Positions 36,321-50,600 of a DNA stretch of 64,000 bases are shown piece by piece. Under the pieces are notes generated by a model, which saw nothing but the letters and a program-made list of their open reading frames with translations, searched no databases and was not told the origin of the DNA. The stretch's first letter is position 1. Each line of letters begins with the position of its first letter. The stretch is from assembly GCF_958295425.1 (NCBI RefSeq), contig NC_081136.1, positions 19,164,890-19,228,889 on the forward strand, written 5' to 3'. The stretch comes from Solea solea (lineage: Eukaryota; Chordata; Actinopteri; Pleuronectiformes; Soleidae). The position numbers and the translations under genes are program-made.

Positions 36321-39100
36321 AAAAAAATCAGAAAACAGCCGTATACTTGCTGAATGTGCACAAAAACAGACACAAATAGAAAAACACATCCAAACAGTGA
36401 AATCATTGCAAAATCAAACACTGAGGGTACGGAAGTATATCTGATAAGATTTTAACTTTATTTGTGAGGTTTATGTTATGGGACAGTAGAAAATTGAAAA
36501 AAAATCAGAAAACAGCCGTATACTTGCTGAATGTGCACAAAAACAGACACAAATAGAAAAACACATCCAAACAGTGAAATCATTGCAAAATCAAAAACTG
36601 CAGGCATATAACTATATCTTATAAGATTTTAACTTTATTCCTGAGGTTTATGTTATGGGACAGTAGAAAATTGAAAAAAATCAGAAAACAGCCGTATACT
36701 TGCTGAATGTGCACAAAAACAGACACAAATAGAAAAACACATCCAAACAGTGAAATCATTGCAAAATCAAACACTGAAGGTATATAACTATATCTTATAA
36801 GATGTTAACTTTATTTGTGAGGTTTATGTTATGGGACAGTAGAAAATTGAAAAAAAATCAGAAAACAGCCGTATACTTGCTGAATTCGCACAAAAACAGA
36901 CACAAATAGAAAAACACATCCAAACAGTGAAATCATTGCAAAATCAAACACTGAGGGTACAGAAGTATATCTTATAAGATTTTAACTTTATTTGTGAGGT
37001 TTATGTTATGGGACAGTAGAAAAATGAAAAAAATCAGAAAACAGCCGTATCCTCGCTGAATGCGCAGAAAAACAGACACGAATAGAAAAACACATCCAAA
37101 AAGTGAAATCATTGCAAAATCAAACACTGAGGGTACAGAAGTATATCTTATGAGATGTTAACTTGATCTGTGAGGTTTATGTTATGGGACAGTAGAAAAA
37201 TGAAAAAAATCAGAAAACAGCCGTATCCTTGCTGAATGCGCAGAAAAACAGACACGAATAGAAAAACACATCCAAAAAGTGAAATCATTGCTAAATCAAA
37301 CACTGAGGGTACAGAAGTATATCTTATAAGATGTTAACTTTTTTGTGAGGTTTATGTTATGGGACAGTAGAAAAATGAAAAAAATCAGAAAACAGCCGTA
37401 TACTTGCTGAATGCGCACAAAAACAGACACAAATAGAAAAACACATCCAAAAAGTGAAATCATTGCAAAATCAAACACTGAAGGCATATAGCTATATCTT
37501 ATAAGATTGTAACTTTATTTGTGAGTTTTATGTTATGGGACAGTAGAAAATTGAAAAAAATCAGAAAACAGCCGTATACTTGCTGAATGTGCACAAAAAC
37601 AGACACAAATAGAAAAACACATCCAAACAGTGAAATCATTGCAAAATCAAACACTGAGGGTACAGAAGTATATCTGATAAGATTTTAACTTTATTTGTGA
37701 GGTTTATGTTATGGGACAGTAGAAAATTGAAAAAAAATCAGAAAACAGCCGTATACTTGCTGAATGTGCACAAAAACAGACACAAATAGAAAAACACATC
37801 CAAACAGTGAAATCATTGCAAAATCAAAAACTGCAGGCATATAACTATATCTTATAAGATTTTAACTTTATTCCTGAGGTTTATGTTATGGGACAGTAGA
37901 AAATTGAAAAAAATCAGAAAACAGCCGTATACTTGCTGAATGTGCACAAAAACAGACACAAATAGAAAAACACATCCAAACAGTGAAATCATTGGAAAAT
38001 CAAACACTGAGGGTACAGAAGTATATCTGATAAGATGTTAACTTTATTTGTGAGGTTTATGTTATGGGACAGTAGAAAATTGAACAAAAATCAGAAAACA
38101 GCCGTATACTTGCTGAATGTGCACAAAAACAGACACAAATAGAAAAACACATCCAAACAGTGAAATCATTGCAAAATCAAACACTGAAGGCATATAACTA
38201 TATCTTATAAGATTTTAACTTTATTTGTGAGGTTTATGTTATGGGACAGTAGAAAATTGAAAAAAATCAGAAAACAGCCGTATACTTGCTGAATGTGCAC
38301 AAAAACAGACACAAATAGAAAAACACATCCAAACAGTGAAATCATTGCAAAATCAAACACTGAGGGTACAGAAGTATATCTGATAAGATGTTAACTTTAT
38401 TTGTGAGGTTTATGTTATGGGACAGTAGAAAATTGAAAAAAATCAGAAAACAGCCGTATACTTGCTGAATGTGCACAAAAACAGACACAAATAGAAAAAC
38501 ACATCCAAACAGTGAAATCATTGCAAAATCAAACACTGAAGGCATATAACTATATCTTATAAGATTTTAACTTTGTTTGTGAGGTTTATGTTATGGGACA
38601 GTAGAAAATTGAAAAAAATCAGAAAACAGCCGTATACTTGCTGAATGTGCACAAAAACAGACACAAATAGAAAAACACATCCAAACAGTGAAATCATTGC
38701 AAAATCAAACACTGAGGGTACAGAAGTATATCTGATAAGATTTTAACTTTATTTGTGAGGTTTATGTTATGGGACAGTAGAAAATTGAAAAAAAATCAGA
38801 AAACAGCCGTATACTTGCTGAATGTGCACAAAAACAGACACAAATAGAAAAACACATCCAAACAGTGAAATCATTGCAAAATCAAACACTGAGGGTACAG
38901 AAGTATATCTGACAAGATTTTAACTTTATTTGTGAGGTTTATGTTATGGGACAGTAGAAAATTGAAAAAAATCAGAAAACAGCCGTATACTTGCTGAATG
39001 TGCACAAAAACAGACACAAATAGAAAAACACATCCAAACAGTGAAATCATTGCAAAATCAAACACTGAGGGTACAGAAGTATATCTGATAAGATTTTAAC
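36320..39100. repeat. Satellite B block matching 23.1-25.9 kb
   Basis: Offset 13213 bp (75 monomers): CTGCAG 23385 and 24618 map to 36598 and 37831, and GAATTC 23669 maps to 36882. One private change is CCTCGCTGAATGCG near 37050 where the partner has CCTTGCTGAATGCG. Past about 38.87 kb the sequence also follows 17.4-19.1 kb at offset 21496. Confidence 0.8.
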
Positions 39101-40660
39101 TTTATTTGTGAGGTTTATGTTATGGGACAGTAGAAAATTGAAAAAAAATCAGAAAACAGCCGTATACTTGCTGAATGTGCACAAAAACAGACACAAATAG
39201 AAAAACACATCCAAACAGTGAAATCATTGGAAAATCAAACACTGAAGGTACAGAAGTATATCTGATAAGATGTTAACTTTATTTGTGAGGTTTATGTTAT
39301 GGGACAGTAGAAAATTGAAAAAAATCAGAAAACAGCCGTATACTTGCTGAATGTGCACAAAAACAGACACAAATAGAAAAACACATCCAAACAGTGAAAT
39401 CATTGCAAAATCAAACACTGAGGGTACAGAAGTATATCTGATAAGAGTTAACTTTATTTGTGAGGTTTATGTTATGGGACAGTAGAAAATTGAAAAAAAA
39501 TCAGAAAACAGCCGTATACTTGCTGAATGTGCACAAAAACAGACACAAATAGAAAAACACATCCAAACAGTGAAATCATTGGAAAATCAAACACTGAGGG
39601 TACAGAAGTATATCTGATAAGATGTTAACTTTATTTGTGAGGTTTATGTTATGGGACAGTAGAAAATTGAAAAAAATCAGAAAACAGCCGTATACTTGCT
39701 GAATGTGCACAAAAACAGACACAAATAGAAAAACACATCCAAACAGTGAAATCATTGCAAAATCAAACACTGAGGGTACAGAAGTATATCTGATAAGAGT
39801 TAACTTTATTTGTGAGGTTTATGTTATGGGACAGTAGAAAATTGAAAAAAATCAGAAAACAGCCGTATACTTGCTGAATGTGCACAAAAACAGACACAAA
39901 TAGAAAAACACATCCAAACAGTGAAATCATTGCAAAATCAAACACTGAGGGTACAGAAGTATATCTGATAAGATGTTAACTTTATTTGTGAGGTTTATGT
40001 TATGGGACAGTAGAAAATTGAAAAAAATCAGAAAACAGCCGTATACTTGCTGAATGTGCACAAAAACAGACACAAATAGAAAAACACATCCAAACAGTGA
40101 AATCATTGCAAAATCAAAGACTGAAGGCATATAACTATATCTTATAAGATTTTAACTTTGTTTGTGAGGTTTATGTAATGGGACAGTAGAAAATTGAAAA
40201 AAATCAGAAAACAGCCGTATACTTGCTGAATGTGCACAAAAACAGACACAAATAGAAAAACACATCCAAACAGTGAAATCATTGCAAAATCAAACACTGA
40301 GGGTACAGAAGTATATCTGATAAGATTTTAACTTTATTTGTGAGGTTTATGTTATGGGACAGTAGAAAATTGAAAAAAAATCAGAAAACAGCCGTATACT
40401 TGCTGAATGTGCACAAAAACAGACACAAATAGAAAAACACATCCAAACAGTGAAATCATTGCAAAATCAAAAACTGCAGGCATATAACTATATCTTATAA
40501 GATTTTAACTTTATTCCTGAGGTTTATGTTATGGGACAGTAGAAAATTGAAAAAAATCAGAAAACAGCCGTATACTTGCTGAATGTGCACAAAAACAGAC
40601 ACAAATAGAAAAACACATCCAAACAGTGAAATCATTGGAAAATCAAACACTGAGGGTACA
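38871..40660. repeat. Satellite B block matching 17.4-19.2 kb (third copy)
   Basis: Offset 21496 bp (122 monomers); the same interval is also at 28.1-29.9 kb. It includes a recurring sub-series: GACAAGATTTTAAC, then ATTGGAAAATC with GAAGGTACAG, then GATAAGAGTTAAC (two bases shorter), then GTAATGGGACAG. Three copies share all of these. The match fails near 40665, where CTGATAAGATG faces CTTATAAGATT. Confidence 0.8.
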
Positions 40661-41523
40661 GAAGTATATCTGATAAGATGTTAACTTTATTTGTGAGGTT
40701 TATGTTATGGGACAGTAGAAAATTGAACAAAAATCAGAAAACAGCCGTATACTTGCTGAATGTGCACAAAAACAGACACAAATAGAAAAACACATCCAAA
40801 AAGTGAAATCATTGCAAAATCAAACACTGAAGGCATATAACTATATCTTATAAGATTTTAACTTTATTTGTGAGGTTTATGTTATGGGACAGTAGAAAAT
40901 TGAAAAAAATCAGAAAACAGCCGTATACTTGCTGAATGTGCACAAAAACAGACACAAATAGAAAAACACATCCAAACAGTGAAATCATTGCAAAATCAAA
41001 CACTGAGGGTACAGAAGTATATCTGATAAGATGTTAACTTTATTTGTGAGGTTTATGTTATGGGACAGTAGAAAATTGAAAAAAATCAGAAAACAGCCGT
41101 ATACTTGCTGAATGTGCACAAAAACAGACACAAATAGAAAAACACATCCAAACAGTGAAATCATTGCAAAATCAAACACTGAAGGCATATAACTATATCT
41201 TATAAGATTTTAACTTTATTTGTGAGGTTTATGTTATGGGACAGTAGAAAATTGAATAAAATCAGAAAACAGCCGTATACTTGCTGAATGTGCACAAAAA
41301 CAGACACAAATAGAAAAACACATCCAAACAGTGAAATCATTGCAAAATCAGACACTGAGGGTACAGAAGTATATCTGACAAGATTTTAACTTTATTTGTG
41401 AGGTTTATGTTATGGGACAGTAGAAAATTGAAAAAAATCAGAAAACAGCCGTATACTTGCTGAATGTGCACAAAAACAGACACAAATAGAAAAACACATC
41501 CAAACAGTGAAATCATTGCAAAA

Positions 41524-44340
41524 TCAAACACTGAGGGTACAGAAGTATATCTGATAAGAGTTAACTTTATTTGTGAGGTTTATGTTATGGGACAGTAGAA
41601 AATTGAAAAAAATCAGAAAACAGCCGTATACTTGCTGAATGTGCACAAAAACAGACACAAATAGAAAAACACATCCAAACAGTGAAATCATTGCAAAATC
41701 AAAGACTGAAGGCATATAACTATATCTTATAAGATTGTAACTTTATTTGTGAGTTTTATGTTATGGGACAGTAGAAAAATGAAAAAAATCAGAAAACAGC
41801 CGTATTCCTGCTGAATGCGCACAAAAACAGACACAAATAGAAAAACACATCCAAACAGTGAAATCATTGCAAAATCAAACACTGAGGGTACAGAAGTATA
41901 TCTTATAAGATTGTAACTTTATTTGTGAGTTTTATGTTATGGGACAGTAGAAAATTGAAAAAAATCAGAAAACAGCCGTATACTTGCTGAATGTGCACAA
42001 AAACAGACACAAATAGAAAAACACATCCAAACAGTGAAATCATTGCAAAATCAAACACTGAGGGTACAGAAGTATATCTGATATGATTTTAACTTTATTT
42101 GTGAGGTTTATGTTATGGGACAGTAGAAAATTGAAAAAAAATCAGAAAACAGCCGTATACTTGCTGAATGTGCACAAAAACAGACACAAATAGAAAAACA
42201 CATCCAAACAGTGAAATCATTGCAAAATCAAAAACTGCAGGCATATAACTATATCTTATAAGATTTTAACTTTATTCCTGAGGTTTATGTTATGGGACAG
42301 TAGAAAATTGAAAAAAATCAGAAAACAGCCGTATACTTGCTGAATGTGCACAAAAACAGACACAAATAGAAAAACACATCCAAACAGTGAAATCATTGGA
42401 AAATCAAACACTGAGGGTACAGAAGTATATCTGATAAGATGTTAACTTTATTTGTGAGGTTTATGTTATGGGACAGTAGAAAATTGAAAAAAATCAGAAA
42501 ACAGCCGTATACTTGCTGAATGTGCACAAAAACAGACACAAATAGAACAACACATCCAAACAGTGAAATCATTGCAAAATAAAACACTGAGGGTACAGAA
42601 GTATATCTTATAAGATTTTAACTTTATTTGTGAGGTTTATGTTATGGGACAGTAGAAAATTGAAAAAAATCAGAAAACAGCCGTATACTTGCTGAATGTG
42701 CACAAAAACAGACACAAATAGAAAAACACATCCAAACAGTGAAATCATTGCAAAATCAAACACTGAAGGCATATAACTATATCTTATAAGATTTTAACTT
42801 TGTTTGTGAGGTTTATGTTATGGGACAGTAGAAAATTGAAAAAAATCAGAAAACAGCCGTATACTTGCTGAATGTGCACAAAAACAGACACAAATAGAAA
42901 AACACATCCAAACAGTGAAATCATTGCAAAATCAAACACTGAGGGTACAGAAGTATATCTGATAAGATTTTAACTTTATTTGTGAGGTTTATGTTATGGG
43001 ACAGTAGAAAATTGAATAAAATCAGAAAACAGCCGTATACTTGCTGAATGTGCACAAAAACAGACACAAATAGAAAAACACATCCAAACAGTGAAATCAT
43101 TGCAAAATCAAACACTGAGGGTACAGAAGTATATCTGACAAGATTTTAACTTTATTTGTGAGGTTTATGTTATGGGACAGTAGAAAATTGAAAAAAATCA
43201 GAAAACAGCCGTATACTTGCTGAATGTGCACAAAAACAGACACAAATAGAAAAACACATCCAAACAGTGAAATCATTGGAAAATCAAACACTGAGGGTAC
43301 AGAAGTATATCTGATAAGATGTTAACTTTATTTGTGAGGTTTATGTTATGGGACAGTAGAAAATTGAAAAAAATCAGAAAACAGCCGTATACTTGCTGAA
43401 TGTGCACAAAAACAGACACAAATAGAAAAACACATCCAAACAGTGAAATCATTGCAAAATCAAACACTGAGGGTACAGAAGTATATCTGATAAGAGTTAA
43501 CTTTATTTGTGAGGTTTATGTTATGGGACAGTAGAAAATTGAAAAAAATCAGAAAACAGCCGTATACTTGCTGAATGTGCACAAAAACAGACACAAATAG
43601 AAAAACACATCCAAACAGTGAAATCATTGGAAAATCAAACACTGAGGGTACAGAAGTATATCTGATAAGATGTTAACTTTATTTGTGAGGTTTATGTTAT
43701 GGGACAGTAGAAAATTGAACAAAAATCAGAAAACAGCCGTATACTTGCTGAATGTGCACAAAAACAGACACAAATAGAAAAACACATCCAAACAGTGAAA
43801 TCATTGCAAAATCAAACACTGAGGGTACAGAAGTATATCTGATAAGATTTTAACTTTATTTGTGAGGTTTATGTTATGGGACAGTAGAAAATTGAAAAAA
43901 AATCAGAAAACAGCCGTATACTTGCTGAATGTGCACAAAAACAGACACAAATAGAAAAACACATCCAAACAGTGAAATCATTGCAAAATCAAAAACTGCA
44001 GGCATATAACTATATCTTATAAGATTTTAACTTTATTCCTGAGGTTTATGTTATGGGACAGTAGAAAATTGAAAAAAATCAGAAAACAGCCGTATACTTG
44101 CTGAATGTGCACAAAAACAGACACAAATAGAAAAACACATCCAAACAGTGAAATCATTGGAAAATCAAACACTGAGGGTACAGAAGTATATCTGATAAGA
44201 TGTTAACTTTATTTGTGAGGTTTATGTTATGGGACAGTAGAAAATTGAACAAAAATCAGAAAACAGCCGTATACTTGCTGAATGTGCACAAAAACAGACA
44301 CAAATAGAAAAACACATCCAAACAGTGAAATCATTGCAAA
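41524..44340. repeat. Satellite B tandem block 3, copy a (offset 3348)
   Basis: Matches 44872-47688 at offset 3348 bp (19 monomers): CTGCAG 42235 and 43996 map to 45583 and 47344. Shared private markers include AATAGAACAACACATCC with AAAATAAAACACTG, GATATGATTTTAAC, and TTGAATAAAATCAG. One difference is GAGATTTATG near 46860 versus GAGGTTTATG. A 530-bp trimer (CTGCAG 43996 and 44526) is doubled between the two copies. Confidence 0.85.
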
Positions 44341-44860
44341 ATCAAACACTGAGGGTACAGAAGTATATCTGATAAGATTTTAACTTTATTTGTGAGGTTT
44401 ATGTTATGGGACAGTAGAAAATTGAAAAAAAATCAGAAAACAGCCGTATACTTGCTGAATGTGCACAAAAACAGACACAAATAGAAAAACACAGCCAAAC
44501 AGTGAAATCATTGCAAAATCAAAAACTGCAGGCATATAACTATATCTTATAAGATTTTAACTTTATTCCTGAGGTTTATGTTATGGGACAGTAGAAAATT
44601 GAAAAAAATCAGAAAACAGCCGTATACTTGCTGAATGTGCACAAAAACAGACACAAATAGAAAAACACATCCAAACAGTGAAATCATTGGAAAATCAAAC
44701 ACTGAGGGTACAGAAGTATATCTGATAAGATGTTAACTTTATTTGTGAGGTTTATGTTATGGGACAGTAGAAAATTGAACAAAAATCAGAAAACAGCCGT
44801 ATACTTGCTGAATGTGCACAAAAACAGACACAAATAGAAAAACACATCCAAACAGTGAAA
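43640..44860. repeat. Local trimer expansion within satellite B (~530 bp unit)
   Basis: A three-monomer unit (GAACAAAAATC unit, GAAAAAAAATC unit, CTGCAG unit) is repeated twice and then starts again. CTGCAG sites lie at 43996 and 44526, 530 bp apart, the shortest spacing in the array. The second copy has the private change AACACAGCCAAACAG near 44490. The trimer also occurs singly elsewhere, so this is a recent small-step expansion. Confidence 0.75.
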
Positions 44861-44871
44861 TCATTGCAAAA

Positions 44872-47688
44872 TCAAACACTGAGGGTACAGAAGTATATCT
44901 GATAAGAGTTAACTTTATTTGTGAGGTTTATGTTATGGGACAGTAGAAAATTGAAAAAAATCAGAAAACAGCCGTATACTTGCTGAATGTGCACAAAAAC
45001 AGACACAAATAGAAAAACACATCCAAACAGTGAAATCATTGCAAAATCAAAGACTGAAGGCATATAACTATATCTTATAAGATTGTAACTTTATTTGTGA
45101 GTTTTATGTTATGGGACAGTAGAAAAATGAAAAAAATCAGAAAACAGCCGTATTCCTGCTGAATGCGCACAAAAACAGACACAAATAGAAAAACACATCC
45201 AAACAGTGAAATCATTGCAAAATCAAACACTGAGGGTACAGAAGTATATCTTATAAGATTGTAACTTTATTTGTGAGTTTTATGTTATGGGACAGTAGAA
45301 AATTGAAAAAAATCAGAAAACAGCCGTATACTTGCTGAATGTGCACAAAAACAGACACAAATAGAAAAACACATCCAAACAGTGAAATCATTGCAAAATC
45401 AAACACTGAGGGTACAGAAGTATATCTGATATGATTTTAACTTTATTTGTGAGGTTTATGTTATGGGACAGTAGAAAATTGAAAAAAAATCAGAAAACAG
45501 CCGTATACTTGCTGAATGTGCACAAAAACAGACACAAATAGAAAAACACATCCAAACAGTGAAATCATTGCAAAATCAAAAACTGCAGGCATATAACTAT
45601 ATCTTATAAGATTTTAACTTTATTCCTGAGGTTTATGTTATGGGACAGTAGAAAATTGAAAAAAATCAGAAAACAGCCGTATACTTGCTGAATGTGCACA
45701 AAAACAGACACAAATAGAAAAACACATCCAAACAGTGAAATCATTGCAAAATCAAACACTGAGGGTACAGAAGTATATCTGATAAGATGTTAACTTTATT
45801 TGTGAGGTTTATGTTATGGGACAGTAGAAAATTGAAAAAAATCAGAAAACAGCCGTATACTTGCTGAATGTGCACAAAAACAGACACAAATAGAACAACA
45901 CATCCAAACAGTGAAATCATTGCAAAATAAAACACTGAGGGTACAGAAGTATATCTTATAAGATTTTAACTTTATTTGTGAGGTTTATGTTATGGGACAG
46001 TAGAAAATTGAAAAAAATCAGAAAACAGCCGTATACTTGCTGAATGTGCACAAAAACAGACACAAATAGAAAAACACATCCAAACAGTGAAATCATTGCA
46101 AAATCAAACACTGAAGGCATATAACTATATCTTATAAGATTTTAACTTTGTTTGTGAGGTTTATGTTATGGGACAGTAGAAAATTGAAAAAAATCAGAAA
46201 ACAGCCGTATACTTGCTGAATGTGCACAAAAACAGACACAAATAGAAAAACACATCCAAACAGTGAAATCATTGCAAAATCAAACACTGAGGGTACAGAA
46301 GTATATCTGATAAGATTTTAACTTTATTTGTGAGGTTTATGTTATGGGACAGTAGAAAATTGAATAAAATCAGAAAACAGCCGTATACTTGCTGAATGTG
46401 CACAAAAACAGACACAAATAGAAAAACACATCCAAACAGTGAAATCATTGCAAAATCAAACACTGAGGGTACAGAAGTATATCTGACAAGATTTTAACTT
46501 TATTTGTGAGGTTTATGTTATGGGACAGTAGAAAATTGAAAAAAATCAGAAAACAGCCGTATACTTGCTGAATGTGCACAAAAACAGACACAAATAGAAA
46601 AACACATCCAAACAGTGAAATCATTGGAAAATCAAACACTGAGGGTACAGAAGTATATCTGATAAGATGTTAACTTTATTTGTGAGGTTTATGTTATGGG
46701 ACAGTAGAAAATTGAAAAAAATCAGAAAACAGCCGTATACTTGCTGAATGTGCACAAAAACAGACACAAATAGAAAAACACATCCAAACAGTGAAATCAT
46801 TGCAAAATCAAACACTGAGGGTACAGAAGTATATCTGATAAGAGTTAACTTTATTTGTGAGATTTATGTTATGGGACAGTAGAAAATTGAAAAAAATCAG
46901 AAAACAGCCGTATACTTGCTGAATGTGCACAAAAACAGACACAAATAGAAAAACACATCCAAACAGTGAAATCATTGGAAAATCAAACACTGAGGGTACA
47001 GAAGTATATCTGATAAGATGTTAACTTTATTTGTGAGGTTTATGTTATGGGACAGTAGAAAATTGAACAAAAATCAGAAAACAGCCGTATACTTGCTGAA
47101 TGTGCACAAAAACAGACACAAATAGAAAAACACATCCAAACAGTGAAATCATTGCAAAATCAAACACTGAGGGTACAGAAGTATATCTGATAAGATTTTA
47201 ACTTTATTTGTGAGGTTTATGTTATGGGACAGTAGAAAATTGAAAAAAAATCAGAAAACAGCCGTATACTTGCTGAATGTGCACAAAAACAGACACAAAT
47301 AGAAAAACACATCCAAACAGTGAAATCATTGCAAAATCAAAAACTGCAGGCATATAACTATATCTTATAAGATTTTAACTTTATTCCTGAGGTTTATGTT
47401 ATGGGACAGTAGAAAATTGAAAAAAATCAGAAAACAGCCGTATACTTGCTGAATGTGCACAAAAACAGACACAAATAGAAAAACACATCCAAACAGTGAA
47501 ATCATTGGAAAATCAAACACTGAGGGTACAGAAGTATATCTGATAAGATGTTAACTTTATTTGTGAGGTTTATGTTATGGGACAGTAGAAAATTGAACAA
47601 AAATCAGAAAACAGCCGTATACTTGCTGAATGTGCACAAAAACAGACACAAATAGAAAAACAAATCCAAACAGTGAAATCATTGCAAA
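44872..47688. repeat. Satellite B tandem block 3, copy b (offset 3348)
   Basis: Second copy of 41524-44340 with the same private markers in order. It starts where the extra trimer ends, so the unit boundary coincides with a local expansion point. Private bases such as AAACAAATCC near 47660 lie at its end. Confidence 0.85.
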
Positions 47689-50600
47689 ATCAAAGACTGA
47701 AGGCATATAACTATATCTTATAAGATTTTAACTTTATTTGTGAGGTTTATGTTATGGGACAGTAGAAAATTGAAAAAAATCAGAAAACAGCCGTATACTT
47801 GCTGAATGTGCACAAAAACAGACACAAATAGAAAAACACATCCAAACAGTGAAATCATTGCAAAATCAAACACTGAGGGTACAGAAGTATATCTGATAAG
47901 ATGTTAACTTTATTTGTGAGGTTTATGTTATGGGACAGTAGAAAATTGAAAAAAATCAGAAAACAGCCGTATACTTGCTGAATGTGCACAAAAACAGACA
48001 CAAATAGAAAAACACATCCAAACAGTGAAATCATGGCAAAATCAAACACTGAAGGCATATAACTATATCTTATAAGATTTTAACTTTATTTGTGAGGTTT
48101 ATGTTATGGGACAGTAGAAAATTGAATAAAATCAGAAAACAGCCGTATACTTGCTGAATGTGCACAAAAACAGACACAAATAGAAAAACACATCCAAACA
48201 GTGAAATCATTGCAAAATCAAACACTGAGGGTACAGAAGTATATCTGACAAGATTTTAACTTTATTTGTGAGGTTTATGTTATGGGACAGTAGAAAATTG
48301 AAAAAAATCAGAAAACAGCCGTATACTTGCTGAATGTGCACAAAAACAGACACAAATAGAAAAACACATCCAAACAGTGAAATCATTGCAAAATCAAACA
48401 CTGAGGGTACAGAAGTATATCTGATAAGATTTTAACTTTATTTGTGAGGTTTATGTTATGGGACAGTAGAAAATTGAAAAAAAATCAGAAAACAGCCGTA
48501 TACTTGCTGAATGTGCACAAAAACAGACACAAATAGAAAAACACATCCAAACAGTGAAATCATTGGAAAATCAAACACTGAGGGTACAGAAGTATATCTG
48601 ATAAGATGTTAACTTTATTTGTGAGGTTTATGTTATGGGACAGTAGAAAATTGAAAAAAATCAGAAAACAGCCGTATACTTGCTGAATGTGCACAAAAAC
48701 AGACACAAATAGAAAAACACATCCAAACAGTGAAATCATTGCAAAATCAAACACTGAGGGTACAGAAGTATATCTGATAAGAGTTAACTTTATTTGTGAG
48801 GTTTATGTTATGGGACAGTAGAAAATTCAAAAAAATCAGAAAACAGCCGTATACTTGCTGAATGTGCACAAAAACAGACACAAATAGAACAACACATCCA
48901 AACAGTGAAATCATTGCAAAATAAAACACTGAGGGTACAGAAGTATATCTTATAAGATTTTAACTTTATTTGTGAGGTTTATGTTATGGGACAGTAGAAA
49001 ATTGAAAAAAATCAGAAAACAGCCGTATACTTGCTGAATGTGCACAAAAACAGACACAAATAGAAAAACACATCCAAACAGTGAAATCATTGCAAAATAA
49101 AACACTGAGGGTACAGAAGTATATCTTATAAGATTTTAACTTTATTTGTGAGGTTTATGTTATGGGACAGTAGAAAATTGAAAAAAATCAGAAAACAGCC
49201 GTATACTTGCTGAATGTGCACAAAAACAGACACAAATAGAAAAACACATCCAAACAGTGAAATCATTGCAAAATCAAACACTGAAGGCATATAACTATAT
49301 CTTATAAGATTTTAACTTTGTTTGTGAGGTTTATGTTATGGGACAGTAGAAAATTGAAAAAAATCAGAAAACAGCCGTATACTTGCTGAATGTGCACAAA
49401 AACAGACACAAATAGAAAAACACATCCAAACAGTGAAATCATTGCAAAATCAAAAACTGCAGGCATATAACTATATCTTATAAGATTTTAACTTTATTCC
49501 TGAGGTTTATGTTATGGGACAGTAGAAAATTGAAAAAAATCAGAAAACAGCCGTATACTTGCTGAATGTGCACAAAAACAGACACAAATAGAAAAACACA
49601 TCCAAACAGTGAAATCATTGCAAAATCAAACACTGAGGGTACAGAAGTATATCTGATAAGATGTTAACTTTATTTGTGAGGTTTATGTTATGGGACAGTA
49701 GAAAATTGAACAAAAATCAGAAAACAGCCGTATACTTGCTGAATGTGCACAAAAACAGACACAAATAGAACAACACATCCAAACAGTGAAATCATTGCAA
49801 AATCAAACACTGAAGGCATGTAACTATATCTTATAAGATTTTAACTTTATTTGTGAGGTTTATGTTATGGGACAGTAGAAAATTGAAAAAAACCAGAAAA
49901 CAGCCGTATACTTGCTGAATGTGCACAAAAACAGACACAAATAGAAAAACACATCCAAACAGTGAAATCATTGCAAAATCAAAGACTGAAGGCATATAAC
50001 TATATCTTATAAGATTGTAACTTTATTTGTGAGTTTTATGTTATGGGACAGTAGAAAAATGAAAAAAATCAGAAAACAGCCGTATTCCTGCTGAATGCGC
50101 ACAAAAACAGACACAAATAGAAAAACACATCCAAACAGTGAAATCATTGCAAAATCAAACACTGAGGGTACAGAAGTATATCTTATAAGATTGTAACTTT
50201 ATTTGTGAGTTTTATGTTATGGGACAGTAGAAAATTGAAAAAAATCAGAAAACAGCCGTATACTTGCTGAATGTGCACAAAAACAGACACAAATAGAAAA
50301 ACACATCCAAACAGTGAAATCATTGCAAAATCAAACACTGAGGGTACAGAAGTATATCTGATAAGATTTTAACTTTATTTGTGAGGTTTATGTTATGGGA
50401 CAGTAGAAAATTGAAAAAAAATCAGAAAACAGCCGTATACTTGCTGAATGTGCACAAAAACAGACACAAATAGAAAAACACATCCAAACAGTGAAATCAT
50501 TGCAAAATCAAACACTGAGGGTACAGAAGTATATCTGATAAGAGTTAACTTTATTTGTGAGGTTTATGTTATGGGACAGCAGAAAATTGAAAAAAATCAG

